A stretch of DNA of 64,000 nucleotides from NCBI RefSeq assembly GCF_016881005.1, contig NZ_JACOPV010000007.1, positions 1 through 64,000 of the forward strand, read 5' to 3'. The notes under the pieces are model-generated. The model was not told the origin of the DNA. It searched no databases and saw only the letters and a list, made by a program, of their open reading frames with translations. Made by a program: the position numbers and the translations under genes. The stretch comes from Pseudomonas arcuscaelestis (GTDB lineage: Bacteria > Pseudomonadota > Gammaproteobacteria > Pseudomonadales > Pseudomonadaceae). Below are positions 7,372 through 16,148 of this stretch, piece after piece. Numbering within the stretch: position 1 is the first letter of the stretch; every line of letters starts with the position of its first letter.

Positions 7372-7578
7372 CTACACCACCTCTTCTTCCTCACTGTCGC
7401 GCCGTTGCTTTTCATCGGCGCGCAGTTCGGCCACCAGGGCCTGGACGTAGCGTGAGTGTCGCTCCCCTCCCCCAAGACGACGCAGACACTCTTGTTCAAG
7501 GCTCAGATTGTTGTCCTGAGCCGAACGCTCGAGTTGCTCAAACAATTGCGCATCGAGCTCCAGATTCAGCCGTTGCAT
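7372..7578 (-). CDS. Small Arc-like (ribbon-helix-helix) protein
   Basis: A 68-residue protein starting MQRLNLELDAQLFEQLERSA, an N-terminal strand followed by two helices, the pattern of Arc/MetJ ribbon-helix-helix DNA-binding or antitoxin-like proteins; the tail is acidic (DSEEEEVV). The ATG at 7578 is selected because GGGAGG stands seven bases upstream; a GTG at 7596 is also in frame. It converges on the PA3611-family gene with only 11 bases between stops. No toxin partner is adjacent, so a toxin-antitoxin role is not supported. Confidence 0.65.
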   Translation of the reverse strand: MQRLNLELDAQLFEQLERSAQDNNLSLEQECLRRLGGGERHSRYVQALVAELRADEKQRRDSEEEEVV

Positions 7579-7969
7579 GTGACAGCCTCCCTGCACCGCG
7601 ACAACTATTCAGATTTCCAGTTAACCATTCCCTTGCCTTTGCAGATCCTCGACCGACGAGCGGTGCACAATGCCATTGCACAACTCGACAGTAGAACCTT
7701 TCTGCATAAACCCCCGCCAAGGTCTAAATTGAAAGCAAGCGCCCGCCCGTTGAGGGGATAGCACCGGGGGATGCCTGCGGAGGCCTTGCATTAGCATTGC
7801 CAAGCGACAACAACAAAGAGCCCATCATCACTGCAATGAGACCTTGCAGGTCTACTGCAATGCTCGAGATGCACACTCGAGCCACAGCAGCCAGCGACAC
7901 ATGCAGTGTCGCGGCCGGAAGCTCTACAATGGGTCCGGTCAGAGGTTTTGCTGCAGAAGGAGACGCTGA
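7579..7969 (+). other. 391-base intergenic region with four consecutive hairpins
   Basis: No convincing coding sequence. The half nearest the LOG gene carries AACAACAA near 7809-7816, then a 9-base direct repeat ACTGCAATG at 7830-7838 and 7854-7862, and four inverted repeats: AGACCT-TGC-AGGTCT (7839-7853), GCTCGAG-7-CTCGAGC (7862-7882), GCGACAC-ATGCA-GTGTCGC (7894-7912) and GGCCGGA-14-TCCGGTC (7913-7940, one G-U pair). The first three stems are perfect. This could be a structured 5' leader of the LOG gene, an RNA gene, or a protein-binding array. No good sigma-70 promoter was recognised. Confidence 0.5.
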
Positions 7970-9088
7970 ATGCCGTACCATCCGAATGAGCTGCTTTACA
8001 GTCATTTCAAAAGTAATGGAATCGATCTGAGCAAGCTGGAAGAACAACTGAACCTGGTTGCACCCAATAGCCCCAACCTGCCGCTGTACCGCGACATGAT
8101 GCTGACCGTACTGCGCATGGCCCAGGACGACAGTAACCGCTGGAACGCCAAGATCACCCTGCAAGCGCTACGCGAGTTGGACCACGCCTTCCGCACCCTT
8201 GAACAGTACAAGGGCAAGCGCAAGGTCACCGTGTTCGGCTCCGCCCGTACCCCCATCGAACACCCCATGTATGCACTGGCCAGGGAACTGGGCGCAGCGC
8301 TTGCCCGCTCGAACCTGATGGTCATTACCGGTGCTGGTGGCGGCATCATGGCCGCTGCCCACGAAGGTGCAGGCGTCGATAACAGCCTGGGTTTCAACAT
8401 CACGCTGCCGTTCGAACAGCACGCCAACGCCACCGTGGACGGCACTGACAAACTGCTACCGTTTCACTTCTTCTTTATCCGCAAGCTGTTCTTCGTCAAG
8501 GAGGCCGATGCCCTGGTGCTTTGCCCGGGCGGCTTTGGCACATTGGACGAAGCGCTGGAGGTGCTCACTCTGATCCAGACCGGCAAGAGCCCATTGGTAC
8601 CTGTGGTACTTCTGGATTCGCCAGGCGGCAATTTCTGGCAGGACGCCCTGAACTTCATCACCCGGCAGCTGGAAGAAAACCGCTACATCCTACCCAGCGA
8701 CCTGAAGTTACTGCGCCTGGTACACAGTGCCGAGGAAGCTGTAGAAGAAATCAATCAGTTCTACAGCAACTACCATTCCAGTCGCTGGCTGAAAAACCAG
8801 TTCGTGATTCGCATGCATCATCCTCTTAACGAAGGTGCACTGCTTGATCTACAAGAGGGCTTTGCCGACCTGCGCCTGAGCGGCCAGTACCACCAGCACG
8901 CCTACGCGGGAGAACACCACGACGAAGCCAGGTTCAGCCACCTGACACGGCTTTCGTTTGCCTTCAATGGCCGTGACCAAGGACGCCTGCGCGAACTGGT
9001 GGACTTTATCAACCTTTCGGAGAACTGGGCCAAACCTGAACCCATGCATACGACGCAGCGGGCTCGCGAAGCGCTGAAAGTTACATAG
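7970..9088 (+). CDS. LOG-family (TIGR00730) nucleotide 5'-monophosphate nucleosidase-like protein
   Basis: A 372-residue Rossmann-fold protein of the LOG / lysine-decarboxylase-like family, whose characterised members hydrolyse the N-glycosidic bond of nucleoside monophosphates. The signature is GAGGGIMAA at residues 121-129 and PGGFGTLDE at 186-194. It is longer than plant-type LOG proteins (about 200 residues) because of extra segments at both ends, resembling PpnN-type enzymes (about 450) more than hormone-activating LOGs. AAGGAG stands seven bases before the ATG. Exact substrate unknown. It converges on recX. Confidence 0.82.
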   Translation: MPYHPNELLYSHFKSNGIDLSKLEEQLNLVAPNSPNLPLYRDMMLTVLRMAQDDSNRWNAKITLQALRELDHAFRTLEQYKGKRKVTVFGSARTPIEHPMYALARELGAALARSNLMVITGAGGGIMAAAHEGAGVDNSLGFNITLPFEQHANATVDGTDKLLPFHFFFIRKLFFVKEADALVLCPGGFGTLDEALEVLTLIQTGKSPLVPVVLLDSPGGNFWQDALNFITRQLEENRYILPSDLKLLRLVHSAEEAVEEINQFYSNYHSSRWLKNQFVIRMHHPLNEGALLDLQEGFADLRLSGQYHQHAYAGEHHDEARFSHLTRLSFAFNGRDQGRLRELVDFINLSENWAKPEPMHTTQRAREALKVT

Positions 9089-9100
9089 GTTGGTATGCGA

Positions 9101-9568
9101 CTAATCGTCCAGACCTCGGCCGCTCAACAAGCGGCCGACCATCTCCATGGAAAAACCACGGTAGACCAGAAAGCGGGTTTGCTGTGCACGGCTGCGCGGG
9201 TCGCTGGGCAACTGACCGGAAAATTTACGCTGCCAGGTGTCTTGTAACAGCCCCGCCCAGTCCACTCCGCTCTCGCGCAGGGCCTGGTCGATGTCGCCAC
9301 GTTGCAGGCCCCGCTGGCTGAGCTCTTCGCGAATGCGTGCAGGGCCGTAGCCAGATCGCGAGCGATAGCTGATAAAGCTTTCCAGGTAGCGGGCTTCGCT
9401 GAGCAGACCCTCGTCCGTCAAACGGTCGAGTTCCTGATCAATCAATTCGGGGGGAGCGCCGCGCTGACGCAACTTGCGCGTCAGCTCGACTCGACCATGC
9501 TCGCGGCGCGCGAGCAGGTCCATGGCTGTCCGCCTTACGGCGACGGGGGTGTCGAGTACAACGGACAT
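9101..9568 (-). CDS. recX: Regulatory protein RecX
   Basis: A 155-residue all-helical RecX, which binds the RecA filament groove and limits its coprotease and recombination activity. Family features include the repeated three-helix pattern, with [17 protein letters not shown] near the N-terminus and [14 protein letters not shown] in the middle. Its start lies nine bases after the recA stop, so it is probably expressed by read-through from the recA promoter under LexA control. Confidence 0.93.
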   Translation of the reverse strand: MSVVLDTPVAVRRTAMDLLARREHGRVELTRKLRQRGAPPELIDQELDRLTDEGLLSEARYLESFISYRSRSGYGPARIREELSQRGLQRGDIDQALRESGVDWAGLLQDTWQRKFSGQLPSDPRSRAQQTRFLVYRGFSMEMVGRLLSGRGLDD

Positions 9569-9577
9569 AGGGACAAA

Positions 9578-10642
9578 TCAACCAGCTTCAGTTTCAGCTT
9601 CGTCTTCAGGCTCGGCGTTAACCGCAGCAGCTTTGCCCGCAGCCTCCACTGCGCCGGGGTTCAGCAGCTTGTCGCGAATCTGCTTTTCAAGGGTGGCAGC
9701 GATTTCCGGGTTTTCCTGGAGGAACTTGGCCGAGTTGGCCTTACCCTGACCAATCTTGCTGCCCTGGTAGCTGTACCAGGCGCCGGCTTTTTCCAGGAAG
9801 CCATGCAGTACGCCAAGGTCAATGATCTCGCCGTTGCGGTAAATACCCTTGCCGTAGAGAATCTGGAATTCAGCCTGACGGAAAGGAGGTGCGACCTTGT
9901 TCTTGACGATTTTGACGCGGGTTTCGCTACCGACGACTTCGTCACCTTCCTTCACCGCACCAGTACGACGGATGTCCAGACGGACCGAAGCGTAGAACTT
10001 CAGCGCGTTACCACCGGTGGTGGTTTCCGGGCTGCCGAACATCACGCCGATTTTCATACGAATCTGGTTGATGAAGATAACCAGGCAGTTGGCGTTCTTG
10101 ATGTTACCGGTGATTTTACGCAGCGCCTGGGACATCAAGCGGGCTTGCAGGCCCACGTGCATGTCACCCATCTCGCCTTCAATTTCAGCCTTGGGTACCA
10201 GCGCAGCCACGGAGTCGACAATGATCACGTCGACAGCGTTGGAACGCACCAGCATGTCGGTGATTTCCAGGGCTTGTTCGCCGGTGTCTGGCTGCGAGAC
10301 CAACAGGTCGTCAACATTGACACCCAGCTTGCCCGCGTACTCAGGGTCGAGCGCGTGTTCGGCGTCGACGAACGCACAGGTAGCACCCATTTTTTGGGCC
10401 TGGGCGATAACCGACAGGGTCAGCGTGGTTTTACCCGACGACTCAGGACCGTAGATTTCGACGATACGACCTTTTGGCAGACCGCCAATGCCCAGGGCAA
10501 TATCCAGGCCCAGGGAGCCGGTGGAAATGGCCGGAATAGCCTGACGCTCGTGGTCGCCCATGCGCATGACCGCGCCTTTACCGAATTGACGCTCGATTTG
10601 CCCCAGGGCCGCAGCCAAGGCGCGCTTCTTGTTGTCGTCCAT
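9578..10642 (-). CDS. recA: Recombinase RecA
   Basis: A 354-residue RecA, the ATP-dependent strand-exchange protein and LexA coprotease. Walker [10 protein letters not shown] lies near residues 66-74, followed by the usual core including [14 protein letters not shown], and the tail is acidic ([11 protein letters not shown]). The ATG at 10642 gives the standard N-terminus [18 protein letters not shown]; an upstream start would add 14 residues not found in RecA. A LexA box lies about 43 bases upstream. Confidence 0.98.
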   Translation of the reverse strand: MDDNKKRALAAALGQIERQFGKGAVMRMGDHERQAIPAISTGSLGLDIALGIGGLPKGRIVEIYGPESSGKTTLTLSVIAQAQKMGATCAFVDAEHALDPEYAGKLGVNVDDLLVSQPDTGEQALEITDMLVRSNAVDVIIVDSVAALVPKAEIEGEMGDMHVGLQARLMSQALRKITGNIKNANCLVIFINQIRMKIGVMFGSPETTTGGNALKFYASVRLDIRRTGAVKEGDEVVGSETRVKIVKNKVAPPFRQAEFQILYGKGIYRNGEIIDLGVLHGFLEKAGAWYSYQGSKIGQGKANSAKFLQENPEIAATLEKQIRDKLLNPGAVEAAGKAAAVNAEPEDEAETEAG

Positions 10643-10684
10643 TGAAGTCCTCACGTAATCGATAGGGCCTGACGGCCTGAACAC

Positions 10685-10700
10685 CTGTATAAGTAGCCAG
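10685..10700 (-). promoter_or_regulatory. LexA (SOS) box of recA
   Basis: The sequence fits CTG-N10-CAG exactly with the AT-rich core expected of Pseudomonas LexA sites (minus strand CTGGCTACTTATACAG). Position just before recA supports SOS induction of recA-recX. Confidence 0.85.
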
Positions 10701-10745
10701 TATTATTCCACAGGGTTTTCTTCCCGCCTACCCCCGAAGTGCGAT

Positions 10746-11228
10746 TTACTCTGCACCAAGCTGTAACAAGCCCTCTAGCGCGGCGATCACCGTTTGTCGG
10801 CGCACCTCGTCACGGTCGCCTTCAAAGTGCCGGCGCTCACTGTTCACACGCTCGCCATCAGCCCAAGCCAGCCACACGGTGCCTACCGGCTTCGCCGCAG
10901 AGCCGCCGTCTGGCCCGGCCACACCACTGACCGCTACGGCAAAGCGTGCGCCACTGGCTGCCCGGGCGCCACGGACCATGGCTTCAACCACTTCCTGGCT
11001 AACGGCCCCGACTTGAGCGAAAAGAATTTCAGGCACTGCCAACTGTCGAGTCTTCTGCCGGTTGGAATACGTTACATAACCAGCTTCGAACCAGGCTGAA
11101 CTGCCCGGTATCCGCGTTATAGCTTCGGCGATACCACCCCCGGTACAGGATTCGGCAGTGGTCACCTGGGCATTGAAACGCCGCAAGTGCTCACCCAAAC
11201 GGGCGGAAAGCACAGTGATCGTATCCAT
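10746..11228 (-). CDS. pncC: CinA-family nicotinamide-nucleotide amidohydrolase
   Basis: A 160-residue stand-alone CinA C-terminal domain, which deamidates nicotinamide mononucleotide to nicotinate mononucleotide in pyridine nucleotide salvage. Family motifs TTAESCTGGGIAEAIT (residues 23-38) and AVSGVAGPDGGSAAKPVGTV are present. The N-terminal COG1058 domain of full-length CinA is absent, as in E. coli PncC. It precedes recA on the same strand, the common cinA-recA order, but the 103-base gap with the LexA box means recA has its own promoter. Confidence 0.92.
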   Translation of the reverse strand: MDTITVLSARLGEHLRRFNAQVTTAESCTGGGIAEAITRIPGSSAWFEAGYVTYSNRQKTRQLAVPEILFAQVGAVSQEVVEAMVRGARAASGARFAVAVSGVAGPDGGSAAKPVGTVWLAWADGERVNSERRHFEGDRDEVRRQTVIAALEGLLQLGAE

Positions 11229-11435
11229 GACACGCTCCTTGAAAGACTGCTGCCTACCCTACACCAGCGCCGTGCGGCATACATCTTCTGGGCTGCAGCA
11301 CTCGCGCAGGACATCTACGAAAATGCATGGACAAATGGTCGCGGCGCGCAGGATGGCTCGGCATCTGCGGCAAAATCCCTGTAACATTGTCCGCTTGCCT
11401 TAGGTCTAAACGACACTGCGAGCCATGTTTCTGTA

Positions 11436-14003
11436 ATGAGTGATCTTTCCGCGCACACCCCGATGATGCAGCAGTACTGGAGGCTGAAAAACCAGCACCC
11501 AGACCAACTGATGTTCTACCGCATGGGCGACTTCTACGAAATCTTCTATGAAGATGCGAAGAAGGCCGCAAAACTCCTGGACATTACCCTGACTGCCCGC
11601 GGGCAATCGGCGGGCCAGTCGATTCCCATGTGTGGTATTCCCTTCCACGCGGCCGAAGGGTATCTGGCCAAGCTGGTGAAGTTGGGTGAGTCGGTGGTGA
11701 TCTGCGAACAGATTGGCGACCCGGCCACCAGTAAAGGTCCGGTAGAGCGGCAGGTTGTGCGCATCATCACGCCGGGTACGGTCAGTGACGAAGCGCTGCT
11801 CGATGAGCGTCGCGACAACCTGATCGCTGCCGTGCTGGGTGATGAACGCCTGTTCGGCCTGGCAGTGCTGGATATCACCAGTGGCAACTTCACCGTGGTA
11901 GAAATCAAGGGCTGGGAAAACCTCCTGGCCGAGCTTGAGCGCATCAATCCGGTCGAGTTGCTGATTCCCGATGACTGGCCCCAAGGCCTGCCGGCAGAGA
12001 AGCGTCGTGGTGCCCGTCGCCGTGCGCCGTGGGATTTCGATCGCGATTCGGCGCGCAAGAGCCTGTGCCAGCAGTTCGCAACCCAGGACCTCAAAGGGTT
12101 TGGCTGCGAGAAACTCACCCTGGCCATCGGCGCCGCCGGCTGCTTGCTGGGCTACGCCAAGGAAACCCAGCGTACCGCCCTGCCGCATCTGCGCAGCCTC
12201 AAGCATGAACGCCTGGATGACACCGTGGTGCTCGACGGCGCCAGCCGCCGCAACCTCGAGCTGGATGTAAACCTGGCAGGTGGCCGCGACAACACCTTGC
12301 AGTCGGTCATTGACCGCTGCCAGACCGCCATGGGCAGTCGCCTTCTGACGCGCTGGCTGAACCGGCCGCTTCGCGACCTGAAAGTGCTGCAAGCGCGCCA
12401 AGGCTCGATTCGCTGCCTGCTCGACAGCTACCGCTTTGAGAAGCTACAGCCCCAACTCAAGGAAATCGGCGACCTCGAGCGGATTCTCGCCCGAATTGGT
12501 CTGCGTAATGCCCGTCCCCGCGACCTGGCGCGCCTGCGCGATGCCCTCGGCGCCCTGCCGGAACTGCAAAATGCCATGGCGGAGCTTGAAGCACCGCACC
12601 TGGCACGCCTGGCGGTTATTGCGGGGACTTATCCGGAACTGGCCGATCTGCTGGAAAAAGCCATCATCGACAACCCACCTGCTGTCATTCGTGACGGTGG
12701 AGTGCTGAAAACCGGCTACGACAGCGAGCTGGACGAACTGCTGTCGATGAGCGAGAACGCCGGTCAGTTCCTTATCGATCTGGAAGCCCGGGAAAAAGCG
12801 CGTACCGGCCTTGCCAACCTGAAAGTCGGCTACAACCGTGTGCACGGTTACTTCATCGAACTGCCGAGCAAACAAGCCGAACAGGCGCCCGCCGACTACA
12901 TCCGTCGCCAGACACTCAAGGGCGCAGAGCGTTTTATCACCCCTGAGCTGAAAGTCTTCGAGGACAAGGCCTTGTCGGCCAAGAGCCGCGCCCTTGCACG
13001 CGAAAAAATGCTCTACGACGCCCTGCTCGAAACCCTGATCGGTCATCTGGCACCGCTGCAGGACACCTCCGCGGCCTTGGCCGAACTGGATGTGTTGAGC
13101 AACCTTGCCGAACGCGCGCTGAATCTCGACTTCAATTGCCCAATCTTTGTTGATGAGCCCTGCATGCGCATCAACCAGGGCCGCCACCCAGTAGTCGAGC
13201 AGGTACTGACCACACCTTTCGTGGCCAACGACCTGAGCCTGGATGACAACACCCGCATGCTGGTGATCACCGGCCCGAACATGGGTGGTAAATCCACCTA
13301 CATGCGTCAGACCGCCTTGATCGTGCTGATGGCGCATATCGGCAGCTTTGTACCGGCCGCCAGTTGCGAGCTGTCGCTGGTAGACCGGATTTTCACCCGT
13401 ATCGGCTCCAGCGATGACCTGGCCGGCGGGCGTTCGACCTTCATGGTCGAAATGAGTGAAACCGCCAACATCCTGCATAACGCTACCGACCGCAGCTTGG
13501 TGCTGATGGACGAAGTGGGTCGTGGAACCAGTACCTTCGACGGCCTGTCGCTGGCCTGGGCAGCGGCAGAGCGCCTGGCGCAGCTGCGCGCCTATACCTT
13601 GTTTGCCACGCACTACTTCGAACTTACGGTGTTGCCGGAAAGCGAGCCTCTGGTTGCCAACGTGCACCTGAACGCCACCGAGCACAACGAACGTATTGTC
13701 TTTCTTCACCATGTGCTACCGGGGCCTGCCAGTCAGAGCTACGGCCTGGCCGTGGCCCAGCTGGCCGGCGTTCCAACACCGGTAATCCAGCGTGCACGCG
13801 AACACCTGGGTCGGCTGGAAACCGCCAGTCTGCCCCATGAAATGCCCGTTGTGCCCAAAGGTGCGCCTGATGTTCCGCACCAGAGCGACTTGTTTGCCAG
13901 CCTGCCACACCCGGCCATTGAGAAGCTCGGGAAGCTTGACCTGGACAACATGACGCCGCGTCAAGCTATCGAAATGCTCTATACACTAAAGACTCTGTTA
14001 TAA
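11436..14003 (+). CDS. mutS: DNA mismatch repair protein MutS
   Basis: An 855-residue MutS, which recognises mispairs and recruits MutL. The mismatch-reading motif is [15 protein letters not shown] near residues 27-41 (Phe and Glu of the F-x-E finger), and the ABC-type ATPase has Walker [13 protein letters not shown] near residue 613 and the signature STFMVEMSE, with [12 protein letters not shown] as Walker B region. Length equals P. aeruginosa MutS. The family N-terminus fixes the start, but no Shine-Dalgarno sequence is evident before it. Divergent from pncC. Confidence 0.97.
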   Translation: MSDLSAHTPMMQQYWRLKNQHPDQLMFYRMGDFYEIFYEDAKKAAKLLDITLTARGQSAGQSIPMCGIPFHAAEGYLAKLVKLGESVVICEQIGDPATSKGPVERQVVRIITPGTVSDEALLDERRDNLIAAVLGDERLFGLAVLDITSGNFTVVEIKGWENLLAELERINPVELLIPDDWPQGLPAEKRRGARRRAPWDFDRDSARKSLCQQFATQDLKGFGCEKLTLAIGAAGCLLGYAKETQRTALPHLRSLKHERLDDTVVLDGASRRNLELDVNLAGGRDNTLQSVIDRCQTAMGSRLLTRWLNRPLRDLKVLQARQGSIRCLLDSYRFEKLQPQLKEIGDLERILARIGLRNARPRDLARLRDALGALPELQNAMAELEAPHLARLAVIAGTYPELADLLEKAIIDNPPAVIRDGGVLKTGYDSELDELLSMSENAGQFLIDLEAREKARTGLANLKVGYNRVHGYFIELPSKQAEQAPADYIRRQTLKGAERFITPELKVFEDKALSAKSRALAREKMLYDALLETLIGHLAPLQDTSAALAELDVLSNLAERALNLDFNCPIFVDEPCMRINQGRHPVVEQVLTTPFVANDLSLDDNTRMLVITGPNMGGKSTYMRQTALIVLMAHIGSFVPAASCELSLVDRIFTRIGSSDDLAGGRSTFMVEMSETANILHNATDRSLVLMDEVGRGTSTFDGLSLAWAAAERLAQLRAYTLFATHYFELTVLPESEPLVANVHLNATEHNERIVFLHHVLPGPASQSYGLAVAQLAGVPTPVIQRAREHLGRLETASLPHEMPVVPKGAPDVPHQSDLFASLPHPAIEKLGKLDLDNMTPRQAIEMLYTLKTLL

Positions 14004-14143
14004 CGCGAGCCCGCACAAGCTGATAGAATCCCGCGCGGTTTGACGGTGCTGCAGGTTACTAGCCTGGCCTGCAGCAAAATGATCAAACCGAGCGTCCCTG
14101 TCTGGAAGGGTATCGCTGCCGTCGCCTGAGGAGAGAATTAGAA

Positions 14144-14467
14144 ATGACCTTCGTCGTCACCGACAACTGCATCAAGTGCAAGTACACCGACTGCGTAGAA
14201 GTCTGTCCGGTGGACTGCTTTTACGAAGGCCCGAACTTCCTGGTCATTCACCCGGATGAGTGCATCGACTGTGCATTGTGCGAGCCTGAATGCCCTGCCC
14301 AAGCCATTTTCTCGGAAGACGAAGTGCCAAGCGGCATGGAGAATTTCATCGAGATCAATGCCGAGCTGGCAGAGATCTGGCCAAACATCACCGAGCGTAA
14401 GGATGCCCTGCCAGACGCTGAAGAGTGGGATGGCAAGCCAGGCAAGATCGCAGACCTGGAGCGCTAA
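14144..14467 (+). CDS. fdxA: 7Fe ferredoxin FdxA
   Basis: A 107-residue ferredoxin with one [3Fe-4S] and one [4Fe-4S] cluster. Cysteines lie in [17 protein letters not shown] (from residue 9) and [12 protein letters not shown] (from about residue 39), followed by the C-terminal extension typical of the Azotobacter FdI / FdxA type. It follows mutS by 140 bases and ends at a strong terminator, so it may have its own promoter. A possible electron partner of Fpr in this window; that is inference. Confidence 0.95.
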   Translation: MTFVVTDNCIKCKYTDCVEVCPVDCFYEGPNFLVIHPDECIDCALCEPECPAQAIFSEDEVPSGMENFIEINAELAEIWPNITERKDALPDAEEWDGKPGKIADLER

Positions 14468-14479
14468 GCTCTGCGGATC

Positions 14480-14508
14480 AAAAAAAGGCCCTTCAAGGGC
14501 CTTTTTTC
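14480..14508. terminator. Rho-independent terminator after fdxA
   Basis: GGCCC (14487-14491) pairs with GGGCC (14497-14501) around TTCAA, extended by six A-T pairs and ending in a T-run, 13 bases after the fdxA stop. Confidence 0.9.
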
Positions 14509-14526
14509 ATGTTTATCGCGGGCAAA

Positions 14527-14654
14527 AAAAAGGGGCGGTTTGACCCGCCCACATTTTTTCCGTAGTCCCTTTATTCCCTGTCATCGTCCTGATGAATCGC
14601 GTCCTGCGATGTCCTTGGCCGTCATCCTTGAAAGCCTGTGTCAGTCCGTAGACA
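14527..14654 (-). ncRNA. rsmZ: Regulatory RNA RsmZ
   Basis: A GacA-activated small RNA that sequesters RsmA/RsmE (CsrA-type) translational repressors. Read on the minus strand from about 14654 it contains eight GGA motifs, several in hairpin loops as AAGGA or CAGGA (for example AAGGATG, AAGGACA, CAGGACG twice), and ends in the G/C stem GGGCGG / CCGCCC followed by eight T. The end ACGGAAAAAATGTGGGCGG and overall length of about 128 nt match RsmZ of P. fluorescens-type strains as I recall it, and the rpoS-rsmZ-fdxA location is the known one in Pseudomonas. The exact 5' end is inferred from the promoter. Confidence 0.93.
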
Positions 14655-14662
14655 CAGTTCAG

Positions 14663-14690
14663 ATACTAGCGTGCGCACGATTTCCAGCAA
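14663..14690 (-). promoter_or_regulatory. rsmZ promoter
   Basis: On the minus strand TTGCTG (14690-14685) and TAGTAT (14668-14663) are 16 bases apart and end eight bases before the presumed first base of RsmZ. Confidence 0.7.
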
Positions 14691-14982
14691 CCGGTTAAAG
14701 CTCTCAAAAAGCTGCGGAAATATTGTTGAAACAAACAACAATAATATTGATTTTCAATGACTTACAAAAACGATCACGAAATTATCGACATAAATTTACT
14801 TAATTACATGACGATGGCTTACACCACACGTAAGCAAACGCCTACACGGAAAGGTACTGAGACACCCTTGGAAGGGAGCTTTCGCCAAGTCCGAATATTT
14901 CACTGGTACTAAAAGGAAACATTCACCCCTTAGTCGCTTTACGCTTCGGCGCAAGCATGGCCAACATCCTTGGCAACGGCAC

Positions 14983-15013
14983 AAACAAAAACGCCTCGAT
15001 CATGTCGAGGCGT
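14983..15013 (-). terminator. rpoS terminator
   Basis: ACGCCTCGA (14991-14999) pairs perfectly with TCGAGGCGT (15005-15013) around TCATG, and the minus strand continues with TTTTTGTTTGT. It begins 20 bases after the rpoS stop. Confidence 0.9.
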
Positions 15014-15033
15014 TCTTTGCTGCAAGCAAATGC

Positions 15034-16041
15034 TTACTGGAACAGCGACTCACTGGACAAGCCATTTTTCTCGAGGATCTCACGCAGACGCTTGAGCCCT
15101 TCTACCTGGATTTGGCGAACCCGCTCACGGGTCAGACCGATCTCCAGTCCAACATCCTCCAGGGTGCTGCTTTCGTGCCCCCGCAGGCCAAAACGACGAA
15201 TCACCACTTCCCGCTGCTTGTCGGTCAGTTCACTCAACCATTGATCGATGCTCTGGGACAGGTCGTCATCCTGGAGCAACTCACAAGGGTCAGTGGGACG
15301 GTCATCAGTCAGGGTATCAAGCAAGGTCTTGTCAGAGTCCGGCCCCAGGGACACATCCACTGACGATACCCGCTCGTTGAGCCCAAGCATGCGCTTAACC
15401 TCGCCAACTGGTTTTTCCAGAAGGCTGGCGATCTCTTCCGGGGACGGTTCGTGATCGAGCTTCTGGGTCAGTTCGCGTGCAGCGCGCAGGTAAACGTTTA
15501 GCTCCTTGACCACGTGTATGGGCAAGCGAATCGTACGGGTCTGGTTCATGATCGCCCGCTCGATAGTTTGCCGAATCCACCAGGTAGCATAGGTAGAGAA
15601 ACGGAAACCACGTTCAGGGTCGAATTTCTCGACTGCACGAATCAACCCCAGGTTGCCTTCCTCGATCAGGTCCAGCAACGACAGCCCACGATTGACATAG
15701 CGTCGGGCGATTTTCACCACCAGACGCAGATTGCTCTCAATCATGCGCTTGCGCCCAGCCGGATCGCCACTTTGCGACAGCCGCGCAAAATGGACCTCTT
15801 CCTCGGGTGAGAGTAAAGGCGAAAAGCCGATTTCATTAAGGTACAACTGGGTTGCATCAAGCGCCCGCGTATAGTCGATATACTTATGTTGCTTGAGTGA
15901 TGAGCCTTGTTTAGCCTTGGTCCGAACCGTAGATACAGCAGGTTCGTCTGACACCGCATCCGTTTCCAAAACAATGCCGGTCTCCATCAGGAGAACTTCA
16001 TCGTCGATGTCAAACTCCGGCACTTCTTTACTGAGAGCCAT
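15034..16041 (-). CDS. rpoS: RNA polymerase sigma factor RpoS
   Basis: A 335-residue group 2 sigma factor controlling stationary phase and general stress genes. Regions 1.2 to 4.2 are recognisable: [16 protein letters not shown] (1.2), [20 protein letters not shown] and [18 protein letters not shown] (2.2-2.4), and [19 protein letters not shown] (4.2 helix-turn-helix). Length equals Pseudomonas RpoS. AAAGGA lies eight bases before the ATG. The main rpoS promoter in Pseudomonas is within nlpD; I could not pin it here. The leader contains a 16-base palindrome close to the ribosome site. Confidence 0.97.
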   Translation of the reverse strand: MALSKEVPEFDIDDEVLLMETGIVLETDAVSDEPAVSTVRTKAKQGSSLKQHKYIDYTRALDATQLYLNEIGFSPLLSPEEEVHFARLSQSGDPAGRKRMIESNLRLVVKIARRYVNRGLSLLDLIEEGNLGLIRAVEKFDPERGFRFSTYATWWIRQTIERAIMNQTRTIRLPIHVVKELNVYLRAARELTQKLDHEPSPEEIASLLEKPVGEVKRMLGLNERVSSVDVSLGPDSDKTLLDTLTDDRPTDPCELLQDDDLSQSIDQWLSELTDKQREVVIRRFGLRGHESSTLEDVGLEIGLTRERVRQIQVEGLKRLREILEKNGLSSESLFQ

Positions 16042-16056
16042 TGTTATAGTCCTTTG

Positions 16057-16135
16057 CTGAGTTCGAACTCAGACTCAAGCGACGCCGATATCCTTGGCAG
16101 CGCTGGAGCCTGTCCCCTCTACGTGAGGAACAGGC
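16057..16135 (-). promoter_or_regulatory. rpoS leader with two stem-loops
   Basis: CTGAGTTCGAACTCAG (16057-16072) is a perfect 16-base palindrome 16 bases before the rpoS ATG and directly before its AAAGGA. A second dyad with arms GCCTGT and ACAGGC, plus an inner CCTC/GAGG, spans 16108-16135 just after the nlpD stop. They could affect rpoS translation or mRNA stability; no function is shown. Confidence 0.45.
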
Positions 16136-16148
16136 CGGGTTCTAGCAA

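Larger units (their letters stand above)
14655..15033 (-). other. 379-base rpoS-rsmZ intergenic region
   Basis: No gene. It holds the rpoS terminator, the rsmZ promoter and an AT-rich tract (about 14700-14816). The dyad GCTTAC-7-GTAAGC at 14817-14835 is centred about 172 bases upstream of the rsmZ start. Rsm RNAs of Pseudomonas carry a GacA upstream activating sequence far upstream built from TGTAAG/CTTACA halves; the halves here are present but in the opposite order, so this is only a candidate. Confidence 0.5.

Noticed and set aside
7372..7578. Antitoxin of a toxin-antitoxin pair
   Set aside because: The ribbon-helix-helix gene has no adjacent toxin gene on its strand.
7797..8030. Short open frame in the hairpin-rich spacer before the LOG gene
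   Set aside because: Odd composition, no ribosome site, and it overlaps the real LOG start; the hairpin structure explains the sequence better.
9302..10645. 447-residue open frame antisense to recX and recA
   Set aside because: Shadow of two clear genes, with no independent coding evidence.
12444..13712. 422-residue open frame antisense to mutS
   Set aside because: Shadow frame of the MutS core and ATPase domains.
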